A stretch of DNA of 64,000 nucleotides from an uncultured Lachnospiraceae bacterium (GCA_910578085.1 CAJTPM010000018.1:14720-78719), one strand, 5' to 3'. Shown: positions 23,380-33,194, counted from the stretch's first letter. Numbers and translations are program-made. The notes: generated from the sequence alone by a model not told the origin.

Positions 23380-23898
23380 GTGGCGAGCCTGATTGAAAAT
23401 CTGATGGATACCTTAAACCGGGAAAGCGCCGAATATGAGGCATTGGTGGAGCTATCCAAAAAGAAGACTCCCGTGGTTATCAGGGGAGATCTGGAGGCAC
23501 TGCAGGCGATCACGGAGGAAGAACAGCTTGCGGCAGGCCGTATCAGTCACATTGAGAGCGAACGGCGAAATGTGATGAAAGAAATTGCAGGCGTACTTAA
23601 CACGGATGTTGAGGCACTGAAACTGGCGGATATGATTCGGGTTCTCGAACGGAGACCGGTGGAAAAGCGGAAGATGGAAGAATGCCAGAACCGCCTGAAA
23701 TCAGCGGTTTACCAGATGAAGCAGATCAATGAACACAATCTGGAGCTGATCGAGAAAGCGCTTGAGATGGCACAGTTTGAGCTGAATCTTTATCAGTCAA
23801 TGAAATCCGCACCCGAGACAGCAAACTATAACAGGGCTGCCTATAATGACGGCTCTGTGATGGGGAGTTCCAGGGGAAGATTTGATGCAAAGCAATAA
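23380..23898 (+). CDS. flgN: Flagellar export chaperone FlgN
   Basis: 172 residues, GTG start behind GGGAG. Long helices throughout (ASLIENLMDTLNRESAEYEALVELS at the start), as in FlgN, the cytosolic chaperone for FlgK and FlgL. A disordered Gly/Ser/Asn tail ends the protein. Position between flgM and flgK supports the call. Confidence 0.9.
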   Translation: MASLIENLMDTLNRESAEYEALVELSKKKTPVVIRGDLEALQAITEEEQLAAGRISHIESERRNVMKEIAGVLNTDVEALKLADMIRVLERRPVEKRKMEECQNRLKSAVYQMKQINEHNLELIEKALEMAQFELNLYQSMKSAPETANYNRAAYNDGSVMGSSRGRFDAKQ

Positions 23899-23914
23899 CA
23901 TTTGAGGTGAGAGT

Positions 23915-25534
23915 ATGTCTTTATTCAGTGGATTATATGTGGGAACGACTGCTTTGAAAGTCGCTTCCGATGCATTAAATACAACATCGCATAATATATC
24001 TAACGCGGATACCCCGGGCTATACAAGGCAGCAGGTATCGCAGTCTACACGTCATTATAATATTCTGAGCAACGCCACCACAAAGGTAGCGGCGAAAGAG
24101 ATCGGAATGGGCGTCTCCTATGCGGAGACCAGACAGGTCAGAGATTTTTTCCTGGATCAGGTATATCGAAGAGAATCGGGCAGAAGCGCCTATTACGAGG
24201 TGTCTTATGAAGCGCTGATCCATGTGCAGGATCTGCTTGGGGAAAGCGGCGACAGAAATTTCGGGGAAGCCATCGAAGAGTACTGGAAGACGATCCAGGA
24301 ACTGGCCGGTGATCCCAGCAGTGCTGTAACCCAGGGACTATTTGTTTCCAAAGCGCAGACACTGATCGAGCGTGCCACCAATGTCTATAAGAGTCTGATT
24401 GATTATCAGAACAACCTCAACACAGAGGTGAAAAAGCACGTCGACAAACTGAATGTTTACGGGAAACGTCTGGCGGAGTTAAACAGGCAGATTGTGAATA
24501 TCGAGGTGGGCGGCATTGAGAAAGCCAACGACCTAAAAGACGAGAGAAACTATATTCTGGATCAGATGGCGGATCTTTGCAGCATTTCCTATTCGGAAGA
24601 TGTGGACGGCTATGTTTCGGTTCAGATAGAAGGCGTTGATTTTGTGAAGCGTAATGTCTTCTATGAGATGGGTTTACATATGGACGACAAAACCGGCTAT
24701 TATACGCCCTTCTGGCCTCATATTTCGGAGAGCAGCATCAACGAAAAGGGCGAGGTCGTTTACACACCGGAAGAGGTGCGCAAGGGCCGGGTATTCAATC
24801 TGGAAAGAGAGATCTCTACTGCGGCGAATACGGATGTGGGCAGACTGAAGGCCGTGCTGTTGGCGAGAGGCGATCACGCGGCGGACTGCAGTGAGATGGA
24901 AGATGCAGGGGAATACGATAAGAAAATAGCGCCTTCCATTCTGATGAATATTGAGGCGGAGTTTGATAAACTGATCAGCAATATCGTACAGACCGTCAAC
25001 GGGATCCTGATCGATACCGGATATACGGACGGTACGGTGGGGCCTGACGGGAAACCGACTGCGGACAGCGCGCTGTTTGTGCGGATCAACACCCAGGGGA
25101 TGGCGGATGACGAAGGCTGGCATATCGGCAATATCGCTGTCAACGACGCCTTTTTGAAGGAGCCGGCGTTGTTAAACTTTGTGAAGGGCGACGAAGAGGT
25201 GGATCACAGTGCGGCGGACAGATTGAAGGCAGCTTTTGAGGAAGAAAAGTATACGTTAAATCCGAATACGGAAAAGCGTTCCGCATTCAAGGATTTTTAC
25301 GGTGATCTGGTGAATCAGGTGTCGAACACCGGCTCCGTGAACAAACTGCTTTACGAATATCAGCTGGATACCCAGGAGGAGACGAATTTTGCGAGAGAGC
25401 AGGTTCTTGGCGTATCTACGGATGAGGAACTGCAGTTTATGATAAAATTCCAGAACGCCTACAACATGGCGAGCCGGTATATTACCACATTGAATAATAT
25501 GTTGGAGAGCATGCTCAACCAGTTCGGCGCATAG
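23915..25534 (+). CDS. flgK: Flagellar hook-associated protein 1, first copy
   Basis: 539 residues. N-terminal D0/D1 helix with the rod-hook signature (SDALNTTSHNISNADTPGYTRQQV, about 17-40), C-terminal helix LQFMIKFQNAYNMASRYITTLNNMLESML. Joins hook to filament. The central region has ordinary FlgK traits including GGIEKANDLKDERNYILDQMADL. It lies immediately before a second flgK of different size. Confidence 0.95.
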   Translation: MSLFSGLYVGTTALKVASDALNTTSHNISNADTPGYTRQQVSQSTRHYNILSNATTKVAAKEIGMGVSYAETRQVRDFFLDQVYRRESGRSAYYEVSYEALIHVQDLLGESGDRNFGEAIEEYWKTIQELAGDPSSAVTQGLFVSKAQTLIERATNVYKSLIDYQNNLNTEVKKHVDKLNVYGKRLAELNRQIVNIEVGGIEKANDLKDERNYILDQMADLCSISYSEDVDGYVSVQIEGVDFVKRNVFYEMGLHMDDKTGYYTPFWPHISESSINEKGEVVYTPEEVRKGRVFNLEREISTAANTDVGRLKAVLLARGDHAADCSEMEDAGEYDKKIAPSILMNIEAEFDKLISNIVQTVNGILIDTGYTDGTVGPDGKPTADSALFVRINTQGMADDEGWHIGNIAVNDAFLKEPALLNFVKGDEEVDHSAADRLKAAFEEEKYTLNPNTEKRSAFKDFYGDLVNQVSNTGSVNKLLYEYQLDTQEETNFAREQVLGVSTDEELQFMIKFQNAYNMASRYITTLNNMLESMLNQFGA

Positions 25535-25596
25535 AGCGGCAGCTTTTCAAAAATTTGAAAAAATCAGGATGACAGTGAAAGGGCACGGTACTTGTT

Positions 25597-27519
25597 ATGG
25601 CTTCTACCTTTTTTGGACTTAATATAGCAGCTTCGGGACTCAGGGCGGCGAATGCCTCCCTCAATACCGCAGCAAACAACATATCAAACGCAGACACAAA
25701 GGGCTACAGCAGGCAGAGGGTTTTGCAGCAGGCGGCGGATCCGCTCCGCGCATTTGCGGCTTACGGCTGTGCGGGCGCAGGTGTAAAGACGTTAGCCATC
25801 GAGAGAGTTCGGAACGAATTTTACGATGTAAAATACCGCGAGAACGAGACTAATTACGGGGAATACAGTTCAAAGAATTATTATATGCAGCTGATTCAGG
25901 ACTATTTCGACGATGACGGAAAGACAGGCTTTTCCGCCATATTTACGAATATGAAGACAGTGGGGACGCAGGAAGTGCTGAAAAATCCCGGGGATGCCAC
26001 CTCCAAAAAGGATTTTATGGGAACCGTGGAAAAACTGGTGGAGTATTTCAATACTTCGGCCAAAAACCTGGAGAGACTGCAAAAAGACGTAAATGATGAG
26101 ATCAAAGTGAAGGTGGACGCGATCAATTCCATTGCCACGGAGATCCAGACATTAAATAAGCAGATCAACGTGATTGAGCTCTCCGGCAGCAAGGCAAACG
26201 AACTGCGGGATAAGAGAGATCTGCTGGTGGATCAGCTGTCGAAGATCGTGGACGTGGAGGTGATTGAGCACCCCATCTATGACACCAACGATCCGGACAG
26301 GGAGACCGGCGCAACCCGCTATATGGTGAGGATCGCAGGGGGCCAGACCCTGGTGGACAACAATAAAAGATATGAGCTGGAGTGCAGAGCCAGAGAGACA
26401 AACAACAAGGTAAATCAGAGCGATATCACAGGCCTGTACGATATTTACTGGGTGGGAGGCGACATGTTCAATACCGCTAACTCCCGAATGGGCGGCGAGC
26501 TGGCAGGCCTTTTGAAACTCAGAGACGGAAATAACGGGGAAAGCTTTTACGGCGAGGTAGGCCAGACACAGCTGGTAGACGGAAAATGGCAGGTGAAGAT
26601 CGATGTGACGGCGGAGCATCTGAAGGATCTGAATAAGTGTACCCTTGCCGGCGCCGGCACCATCAATATCGGCAATACCCTTTACAAATACGACGGCTGG
26701 ACCTTCAACAGGGACGCGGACGGAAACTGCAGCTATACGATTACACTGGCGCAGGGGCAGGTTAACGGGATCCCCAATATGCTGGGCAAGAACGCGTCGG
26801 TGGGAAGCAGTATCGACTATCAGGGAATTCCCTATTACCAGGAACAGATGAACGAATGGCTGCGGCTCTTTGCCCAGTCCATGAATTCCATCTTAAAATC
26901 CGGCTATACGGACGACGGAAAACCGGGCTGTCAGATGTTTACTTACGATTATAACGATGAGACCGGAACCCATGAGGGTTTATTTGACCATAAAGGACAG
27001 GACGCTGACAGCGGCAACAGTGAGGATCTGTTTTCCGGGAAATATGAGGACGGCAAAACCTATGAGGTATCCAATCTGTCCGACAGCTATTACCGCCTCA
27101 CAGCAGGAAATGTTACGGTGTTTGATGCATTAAAGGCAAATCCTGAGTTACTTGGCGTCAAGGGGGTTGATGAGGAAGACAAGACGGAGGGTGAATCCCA
27201 GTACGGCAATATGAAGCTTCTGTTGGAGACCATGACAGATGATAAGAAACTCAGCTTCAGAGGCGCCAATGCGGGAGAATTCCTGACCTGCGTGCTGGGG
27301 GATATCACACTGGCAGCAGGCAGTGCCCAGACCTTTGAAGAGAGTTATCTGATTCTGCAGAAATCCCTGGATAACCAGAGACTTTCCATCTCCGGCGTAG
27401 ATGAAGATGAAGAAGCGCTGAGCGTGGTGCATCTGCAGGACAGCTATACATTGGCGTGTAAAATGATATCCACGTTTTCCGAGATCTATGACAGACTGAT
27501 TCTGGAAACCGGAGTATAA
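25597..27519 (+). CDS. flgK: Flagellar hook-associated protein 1, second copy
   Basis: 640 residues, about 100 more than the first copy. N-terminus GLNIAASGLRAANASLNTAANNISNADTKGYSRQRV, C-terminus LQDSYTLACKMISTFSEIYDRLI. The middle shares SGSKANELRDKRDLLVDQLSKIVDVEV with the first copy but has an enlarged variable domain at about 230-520. Low overall identity suggests an old duplication. Either the two form mixed junctions or one makes a different junction in the hook-filament zone. Confidence 0.93.
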   Translation: MASTFFGLNIAASGLRAANASLNTAANNISNADTKGYSRQRVLQQAADPLRAFAAYGCAGAGVKTLAIERVRNEFYDVKYRENETNYGEYSSKNYYMQLIQDYFDDDGKTGFSAIFTNMKTVGTQEVLKNPGDATSKKDFMGTVEKLVEYFNTSAKNLERLQKDVNDEIKVKVDAINSIATEIQTLNKQINVIELSGSKANELRDKRDLLVDQLSKIVDVEVIEHPIYDTNDPDRETGATRYMVRIAGGQTLVDNNKRYELECRARETNNKVNQSDITGLYDIYWVGGDMFNTANSRMGGELAGLLKLRDGNNGESFYGEVGQTQLVDGKWQVKIDVTAEHLKDLNKCTLAGAGTINIGNTLYKYDGWTFNRDADGNCSYTITLAQGQVNGIPNMLGKNASVGSSIDYQGIPYYQEQMNEWLRLFAQSMNSILKSGYTDDGKPGCQMFTYDYNDETGTHEGLFDHKGQDADSGNSEDLFSGKYEDGKTYEVSNLSDSYYRLTAGNVTVFDALKANPELLGVKGVDEEDKTEGESQYGNMKLLLETMTDDKKLSFRGANAGEFLTCVLGDITLAAGSAQTFEESYLILQKSLDNQRLSISGVDEDEEALSVVHLQDSYTLACKMISTFSEIYDRLILETGV

Positions 27520-27541
27520 ATTGTGCAGGAGAGGTTATGAT

Positions 27542-29173
27542 ATGAGAATCACAAATAAAATTATGCAGAACAATTCACTTTCCAATATCAATCTGGCGAA
27601 GATCGCGGAAGATGCGAAGAGCAGTCAGGTTTCATCAGGAAAAAAGATCGTGCGCCCTTCTGACGATCCCATTGTGGCGATCCGCTCGTTAAGGCTGCGC
27701 AGCAGTGTGGTGGAGATCACGCAGTATTATTCCCGGAACGCAAAGGATGCCGACGCCTGGTTAAAGACGACGGAAGACGCGATGAAGCAGGTGACGGATG
27801 TGATCACGGATATGATCACACAGTATAACAAAGGGGCAAACGAATACCTGACCAGCGAGGAGCGGAATATTGTTCTGGAACAGTTAAAGGCGCTGAAAGG
27901 CGAAGTGTATGCCACCGGGGATGCGGATTACGCAGGACGCTATATCTTCACCGGATACCGCACGGAGAGTTCCCTGATGTTCAGAGGGGACACCAATAAG
28001 ACCTATCAGATCACGGAACAGTTTACGGCTTCGGATCTGAGAACAAATACTTTTGTAAATACCGGCTTTCAGGATGCGGCAGGCAACGACCTTGATCTGA
28101 CGAACCTGAAAGAGGGAAATCAGAGCGATTATGTGGATGTAGACGAGGATCAGATCGATAAAGTGGACTATCATCGGCTCAGACTTGCCTACAATAAGTG
28201 TGACGAGGGTGCGATGCCGGTCATTCAATATGATCTTAAAGTGGATCCTGCTACCGGAAAGGTCGTTGCGGGCAAGACAATTGATCCTGCGGATATGACT
28301 GTCAAAAAATCCACAGAAGTGCCGAGCCCCTATACTACGGTGGGGGATGATGAGGTGATCTATCTTTATGATACCGGAGAACTGCTTTTAGGGAACAATG
28401 TCTATAAGGAACTGTCAAATCTGGTGGATGATCCTCTTACCAGCGGAGTTAATGAGGGGGAGATCCGGGTAAGCTATCAGAAGACAGAGTTTAAAGAGGG
28501 CGATCTGAAACCGGAACATTATTTCTACTGTGTGGCGGCCGGGGAGGATGGAACACTGGATACTACACTGGGCGATCTGGATGCTCCAAGCGATAAGGAT
28601 ATCGTATACAATCCGAAATACTTAAACCACGGGCAGGAGCGCCAGGTCATTGAGTATGATGTGGGCTACAACCAGCGCCTTCAGGTGAATACCATAGCAG
28701 AGGAAGCCTTTAATCCCGATGTCAACAGGGAAGTGGACGATATGATCCAGGCGCTGGAGCGGGTACAGAAGGTTGAGGATGTGGTGAACACCATAAAGGG
28801 GTTAATGGAGAAAGAGACCAACGAAGGTAAGAAGAAAGAGCTGCAGAAACAGCTGGATGCGGCGAATAAGGCTTACACCTACGAGAGAAAGGTACTGCAG
28901 GATAAGTTCTCGGGCGGACTCGGCGCGATGAAAGGATTTTTGCAGGAAGTAAATGTGGCGGTGACGGCGTGCGGCGCAAGGGGCAGCAGGCTGGATCTCG
29001 TGTCAAGCAGGCTCTGCTCTCAGAAAACTACGTTTGAGACATTAAAGTCTGAGAACGAGGATGTGGATCTTTCGGAGGCGGTGGTGCAGCTCACCAGCGC
29101 GGAGATGACCTATGAGGCGGCGTTAAAGGCAACCGGTAAGATCATGCAGGTCAATCTGATGGACTTTATCTGA
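27542..29173 (+). CDS. flgL: Flagellar hook-associated protein 3
   Basis: 543 residues from the ATG at 27542 with CAGGAGAGG upstream; the frame begins earlier at a TTG but without merit. N-terminal MRITNKIMQNNSLSNINLA ... QVSSGKKIVRPSDDPIVAIRSLRLRS and C-terminal AVVQLTSAEMTYEAALKATGKIMQVNLMDFI are diagnostic. Most FlgL proteins are near 300 residues; here an insert of about 220 (about 165-390) carries an acidic, Pro/Asp-rich, probably surface-exposed domain. Confidence 0.94.
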   Translation: MRITNKIMQNNSLSNINLAKIAEDAKSSQVSSGKKIVRPSDDPIVAIRSLRLRSSVVEITQYYSRNAKDADAWLKTTEDAMKQVTDVITDMITQYNKGANEYLTSEERNIVLEQLKALKGEVYATGDADYAGRYIFTGYRTESSLMFRGDTNKTYQITEQFTASDLRTNTFVNTGFQDAAGNDLDLTNLKEGNQSDYVDVDEDQIDKVDYHRLRLAYNKCDEGAMPVIQYDLKVDPATGKVVAGKTIDPADMTVKKSTEVPSPYTTVGDDEVIYLYDTGELLLGNNVYKELSNLVDDPLTSGVNEGEIRVSYQKTEFKEGDLKPEHYFYCVAAGEDGTLDTTLGDLDAPSDKDIVYNPKYLNHGQERQVIEYDVGYNQRLQVNTIAEEAFNPDVNREVDDMIQALERVQKVEDVVNTIKGLMEKETNEGKKKELQKQLDAANKAYTYERKVLQDKFSGGLGAMKGFLQEVNVAVTACGARGSRLDLVSSRLCSQKTTFETLKSENEDVDLSEAVVQLTSAEMTYEAALKATGKIMQVNLMDFI

Positions 29174-29198
29174 GCTTGTTTTTGGAAGGGAGAAGGTT

Positions 29199-29663
29199 AT
29201 GGTCATTACAACCAGGATATTTGGAGAGATCGAGATTGATGATGCCAAGATTATTACGTTTGAAAGCGGTATTATCGGGTTCCCGGATTTAAAAAAATTC
29301 ACATTGCTGTATGATGCTGAGAAAACCGGAGGAATCAAATGGCTGCAGTCTCTGGAAGAGCCTGCTTTTGCGATGCCGGTTATGGATCCGCTTTCCGTGA
29401 AGGAAACTTATAACCCGGTGGTGGAGGATGAACTGCTTAAGCCTCTTGGAAAACTGGATCCGGAGGAGATCCTTGTGCTTGTAACGGTGACAGTGCCCAA
29501 AGACCTGACACAGATGAGTGTCAACCTGCAGGCGCCGATTATCCTCAATGCGGAAAATAAGACGGGCTGCCAGATTATCATCGATAATGTGGCGGATGAA
29601 TTCCCTGTGAAGTTCATGGTCTATGATATTTTGCAGAAAAAAAAGGAAAGGGCGGGTGAATAA
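29199..29663 (+). CDS. fliW: Flagellar assembly factor FliW
   Basis: 154 residues. TRIFGEIEIDDAKIITFESGIIGFPDLKKFTLL is the typical N-terminus, and NLQAPIILNAENKTGCQ the C-terminal signature. FliW binds CsrA and releases its block on flagellin translation, and is itself sequestered by flagellin. csrA starts two bases after its stop, as in other Firmicutes. No flagellin gene is in the window. Confidence 0.95.
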   Translation: MVITTRIFGEIEIDDAKIITFESGIIGFPDLKKFTLLYDAEKTGGIKWLQSLEEPAFAMPVMDPLSVKETYNPVVEDELLKPLGKLDPEEILVLVTVTVPKDLTQMSVNLQAPIILNAENKTGCQIIIDNVADEFPVKFMVYDILQKKKERAGE

Positions 29664-29664
29664 T

Positions 29665-29880
29665 ATGCTGGCATTATCCAGAAAGAAAAATGAAGCCCTT
29701 GTCATCAATAACGATATCGAGATCACGATTCTTGACATCAGGGGTGATCAAGTAAAGATCGGGATATCTGCACCGAAGGAAGTGCCGATCTACAGAAAGG
29801 AAGTATATCTTCAGATACAGGAGGCAAATAAGGAAGCGATGAGTGCCGCGAATCTGGAAGCATTGAAAGATTTGTTCTGA
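29665..29880 (+). CDS. csrA: Carbon storage/translational regulator CsrA
   Basis: 71 residues from the ATG at 29665 (MLALSRKKNEALVINNDIEI); the frame is open upstream only within fliW. The five-strand body with GDQVKIGISAPKEVPIYRKEVY holds the RNA-binding loop. It represses translation of flagellin-type mRNAs by binding GGA sites and is antagonised by the adjacent FliW. Confidence 0.96.
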   Translation: MLALSRKKNEALVINNDIEITILDIRGDQVKIGISAPKEVPIYRKEVYLQIQEANKEAMSAANLEALKDLF

Positions 29881-29905
29881 AAAAATTTATATTAAGAGTA
29901 GAGGG

Positions 29906-29940
29906 AGCTGCTTTTGATAAAAAGGCAGCTTTTTCTATAA
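29906..29940 (+). terminator. Terminator after csrA
   Basis: Stem AGCTGC-TTTT / AAAAG-GCAGCT with a short loop, followed by TTTTTCTATAATTTTTT. It ends the flgM-to-csrA transcript just before the next sigma-D-type promoter. Confidence 0.75.
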
Positions 29941-29956
29941 TTTTTTGGGGCGGGAC

Positions 29957-29982
29957 TAAAGATTTTTGGCGATTATCCGATA
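29957..29982 (+). promoter_or_regulatory. Sigma-D type promoter before flaG
   Basis: TAAA (29957-29960), 16 bases, CCGATA (29977-29982). It matches the flgM promoter in elements and spacing. Drives flaG-fliD-fliS and probably the following gene. Confidence 0.8.
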
Positions 29983-30027
29983 TACAGGATAAGAAGTCTA
30001 AAAATTTCTCACATGGAGGTGATTAAA

Positions 30028-30492
30028 ATGGCAGCGATAGAACCATTAGGAAGTATTATGACAATGCAGGCACAGCCCATGCAGCAAAGACCGGTACAGA
30101 GGGCAGAGCAGGTTAGCACGGAGGCGAACCCGGCAGAAACTCAGGTAAACAATATTGATCCCACCACAGTATCAGTGGCGGCGGCTACGGATGCGTCTGA
30201 AAATAATTCAGAACATACCGGCAGTGACCAGCGGGAAGAACACAATTATAATTATGCTGAAAACGCCAGACAACAGAACGACAAAATTAAAAAAGCAGTA
30301 GAGCAGTTAAACAAGAATCTGAGCCATTCCTCAGCGATATTCGGCATTCATGAAGCGACAAATCGGTTGACGATCAAGATTGTGGATAAGGACACAAAGG
30401 AAGTAATTAAGGAACTTCCTCCGGAGAAGACGCTTGACATGATAGCCAAAGTCTGGGAGATCGCAGGTATTCTTGTGGATGAAAAGCGGTAA
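30028..30492 (+). CDS. flaG: Flagellar protein FlaG
   Basis: 154 residues from the ATG at 30028, seven bases after ATGGAGGTG. A disordered Gln/Thr/Asn-rich N-terminal half (about 1-85) is followed by the FlaG domain (LSHSSAIFGIHEATNRLTIKIVDKDTKEVIKELPPEKTLDMIAKVWE). FlaG proteins limit filament length or modulate assembly. The N-terminal half is longer than usual. Confidence 0.92.
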   Translation: MAAIEPLGSIMTMQAQPMQQRPVQRAEQVSTEANPAETQVNNIDPTTVSVAAATDASENNSEHTGSDQREEHNYNYAENARQQNDKIKKAVEQLNKNLSHSSAIFGIHEATNRLTIKIVDKDTKEVIKELPPEKTLDMIAKVWEIAGILVDEKR

Positions 30493-30628
30493 TAGAGGCG
30501 GCAATACAGCATGCAATGCAGGCATGAGTGGAGTGGTTGTGAGTTTGCATCAGAACCGCCATATTTCAGGTGTGAACGAAACGGTTGCGAGTTTATTCTT
30601 TGCAGCAACAGATAGCAGGAGGTAGAAG

Positions 30629-32185
30629 ATGACAATTAGAATTACCGGCATGAATTCCGGCCTGGATACAGAAGCCATAATTACAGAGTTGGCCAGTGCC
30701 CGTTCTATGAAAGTGGAAAATATTAAAAAAGATCAGACGAAATTAAGCTGGAAAATTGATGCATGGAAAGAGCTGAACAAGAAAATTTATGACTTTTATT
30801 CTGATGTGCTCAGTGATATGCGTTTTGATTATGCATACAGCAAAAAGACGACCAAAGTTTCTGATCCGGATGTGGTGAGTGTAGTTACGGGCGGAAACGT
30901 GGTAAATGGCACACAGACCCTGAAGGTGAATAAGATTGCCAAAACAGCGTATCTCACGGGCGGAAAGATCGAGGCACAGACCGATGAAAAGCTGTTGGCA
31001 AATTTTGGCCTAGGCGAAAACGGAGAACCTATTAAATTTAAAGTAAAAGTCGGCGATGAGGAGAAGGAGCTCAGTTTCACCGGTAATCAGACACTGAAGG
31101 ATGTAGCGGATGCTTTTAAAGAGGTCGGTTTGGATGCAAACTTTGATCTGACATCAGGGCGTTTCTTTATCAGTTCAAAGAAGAGCGGCGCAGAGAATAG
31201 TTTTACGCTCAGTGCAGTGGAGGGAGACGGCAAAGAGGCTTCCGAAAAGGCGTTGAAAGCGTTGGGTTTGTATTATGATCCGGATGATCCGATGATGGAG
31301 AATGGCGACAAGAAAGAAGGCCAGGCGACCATGATTTTTGGTTCGGATGCGGAGATAGAACTAAACGGTGCACTCTTTACATCCTCCAGCAATACGTTTG
31401 AGATCAATGGTCTCACATTGACAGTCAACAAGGAGACGAAGGACGGAGAGATCGTAACGCTGAATACACAGCAGGATACGGATGCCATCTATGATACGAT
31501 CAAAAATTTCTTTGTGAAGTACAATGAACTGATCAATGAGATGGATAAACTCTACAATGCAGAGAGCGCATCCAAGTATGAGCCGTTGACCAAAGAAGAG
31601 AAGGAAGCGCTGTCCGATGACGAAGTGGAAGAGTGGGAGAAAAAGATTAAGGAATCTCTTCTCAGACGTGACGGTACACTCTCCAGCGTATCTTCTGTGA
31701 TGAAAGAAGTGATGTTAAGCACCTTTGTGACAGATATCAACGGAAAGAATGAAGGAAATAATAAATATCTCAGCTATTTCGGCATTGAGACACTGGGATA
31801 TTTCAAGGCCAAAGACAATGAGAAGTCCGCTTATCATATTGATGGCGACTCGGATGATTCCAATGTTAAGAATAATCCGGATAAACTGAAAAAAGCCATT
31901 GCAAACGAACCGGAGACTGTGATAGAATTTTTTAAGAAGCTCAGCAACAATCTGTACGATAAGCTGACGGAAAAGATGGCACGTACAGATTACAGCAGCG
32001 CCTTTACCATATATAATGATAAGCAGATGGATATCGAGCTGAAATCCTATGACAGCAAGATCGCCAAGGAGCAGGATAAGCTGAACGACTACATAGACAG
32101 ATGGTATAAGAAGTTCTCCCAGATGGAAGTGGCGTTATCCAAGCTGAATTCCCAGGAGAGTTCCATCTCCAGTCTGTTTGGTTAA
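30629..32185 (+). CDS. fliD: Flagellar filament cap protein FliD
   Basis: 518 residues. N-terminal MTIRITGMNSGLDTEAIITELASARSMKVENIKKDQTKLSWKIDAWKELNKKI and a C-terminal coil (YDSKIAKEQDKLNDYIDRWYKKFSQMEVALSKLNSQESSISSLFG) are classic. Caps the growing filament and helps flagellin fold. fliS and a chaperone-like gene follow. A second, divergent FliD-like protein is encoded at 34868-36178. Confidence 0.95.
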   Translation: MTIRITGMNSGLDTEAIITELASARSMKVENIKKDQTKLSWKIDAWKELNKKIYDFYSDVLSDMRFDYAYSKKTTKVSDPDVVSVVTGGNVVNGTQTLKVNKIAKTAYLTGGKIEAQTDEKLLANFGLGENGEPIKFKVKVGDEEKELSFTGNQTLKDVADAFKEVGLDANFDLTSGRFFISSKKSGAENSFTLSAVEGDGKEASEKALKALGLYYDPDDPMMENGDKKEGQATMIFGSDAEIELNGALFTSSSNTFEINGLTLTVNKETKDGEIVTLNTQQDTDAIYDTIKNFFVKYNELINEMDKLYNAESASKYEPLTKEEKEALSDDEVEEWEKKIKESLLRRDGTLSSVSSVMKEVMLSTFVTDINGKNEGNNKYLSYFGIETLGYFKAKDNEKSAYHIDGDSDDSNVKNNPDKLKKAIANEPETVIEFFKKLSNNLYDKLTEKMARTDYSSAFTIYNDKQMDIELKSYDSKIAKEQDKLNDYIDRWYKKFSQMEVALSKLNSQESSISSLFG

Positions 32186-32236
32186 GAGGTGCTGTTTCGG
32201 AACTTAAGACATTGGGTTAAAGCGGAGGAAAAAGAA

Positions 32237-32623
32237 TTGAGATCTATGAATCAGTACGCACAGTACAATAACAGTAAGGTCTTGACAGCTTCACCAGCTG
32301 AACTGACACTGATGCTTTACGATGGAGCCATTAAATTCAATAATATTGCCATTATGGCAATTGAGAAAAAGGATATCGAAAAAGCCCATAACAATATTGT
32401 TAAAGTAGAAAAGATCATAAATGAGTTCCGGGCAACCCTGGATTCAAAATATGAAGTATCGAAGGATTTTGACAGAGTATATGTGTATCTTCTGCAGAGG
32501 TTACTGGAGGGAAATGTAAAGAAGGATCCGGAAATTCTGGAAGAGGTGAATACACATCTCAGGAGTATGCGGGATACCTGGAAACAGGTAATGGAAGCGA
32601 ACAGAACAACAAAACAGTCATAA
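32237..32623 (+). CDS. fliS: Flagellin export chaperone FliS
   Basis: 128 residues from a TTG at 32237, eight bases after GGAGG. The ATG at 32246 (MNQYAQYNNSKVLTASPAEL) is the textbook FliS start but would be 17 bases from the ribosome site, so TTG is preferred. Four-helix bundle with LTLMLYDGAIKFNNIAIMAIEKKD and LLQRLLEGNVKKDPEILEEV. Binds flagellin's C-terminus in the cytosol. Confidence 0.93.
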   Translation: MRSMNQYAQYNNSKVLTASPAELTLMLYDGAIKFNNIAIMAIEKKDIEKAHNNIVKVEKIINEFRATLDSKYEVSKDFDRVYVYLLQRLLEGNVKKDPEILEEVNTHLRSMRDTWKQVMEANRTTKQS

Positions 32624-32708
32624 GACAGTTTAGTGAAAGATGGTCATGTAAAAGGCATGACCATTTTTCAAAATAAGTGAATTGCACTGAAAGAAAGGAA
32701 CAGACCGG

Positions 32709-33182
32709 ATGGAAACCTATTTGGATATGCTGCAGGACAGTTTGAGAAAAAAGCTGGAAATATTGGATAAGATCATGACCTGCCAGAAAGAAGAGTCTGA
32801 TATGTTAAAAGGTGGGAGCATGGACAGGGATGTTTTTGACAGGAGCATGACTGAAAAGGTGGAACTTGCAGAGAGCATTGACTCGCTGGACGATGGATTT
32901 GAGAAAGTTTATGACCGGATCCGGGAGGAGATGATTGCTCATAAGGAGGGTTATGTAAACCAAATAAGAGCATTGCAGAATATGATCAGTGAAATCAGCG
33001 AAAAAAATGTGCTGATCCAGGCCGAAGAAAACAGAATACGGCTGGAAGTGGAAAATTATGCGAAAAGAGAGAGCGCCGCTTTGCGCCAGCGAAGGGACAA
33101 TGGAAAGGCGGCACGCAGCTACTACAATAATATGAAGAAATTGAATTATGTAGGATCGCAGTTTATGGACAAAAAAAACTGA
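32709..33182 (+). CDS. Coiled-coil protein, probable FlgN/FliT-like flagellar chaperone
   Basis: 157 residues, almost all helical (METYLDMLQDSLRKKLEILDKIMTCQKEE ... NQIRALQNMISEISEKNVLIQAEENRI). It sits at the end of the flaG-fliD-fliS operon, where FliT is usual. A C-terminal basic patch (RQRRDNGKAARSYYNNMKKLNYVGSQFMDKKN) resembles that of FlgN-family proteins. Function by position and fold only. Confidence 0.65.
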   Translation: METYLDMLQDSLRKKLEILDKIMTCQKEESDMLKGGSMDRDVFDRSMTEKVELAESIDSLDDGFEKVYDRIREEMIAHKEGYVNQIRALQNMISEISEKNVLIQAEENRIRLEVENYAKRESAALRQRRDNGKAARSYYNNMKKLNYVGSQFMDKKN

Positions 33183-33194
33183 GTTGGATAAGAA

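Noticed and set aside
29983..30020. Two GGA motifs in the flaG leader as CsrA sites
   Set aside because: The first lies at or before the predicted transcription start, so only the Shine-Dalgarno GGA would remain; no supporting hairpin.
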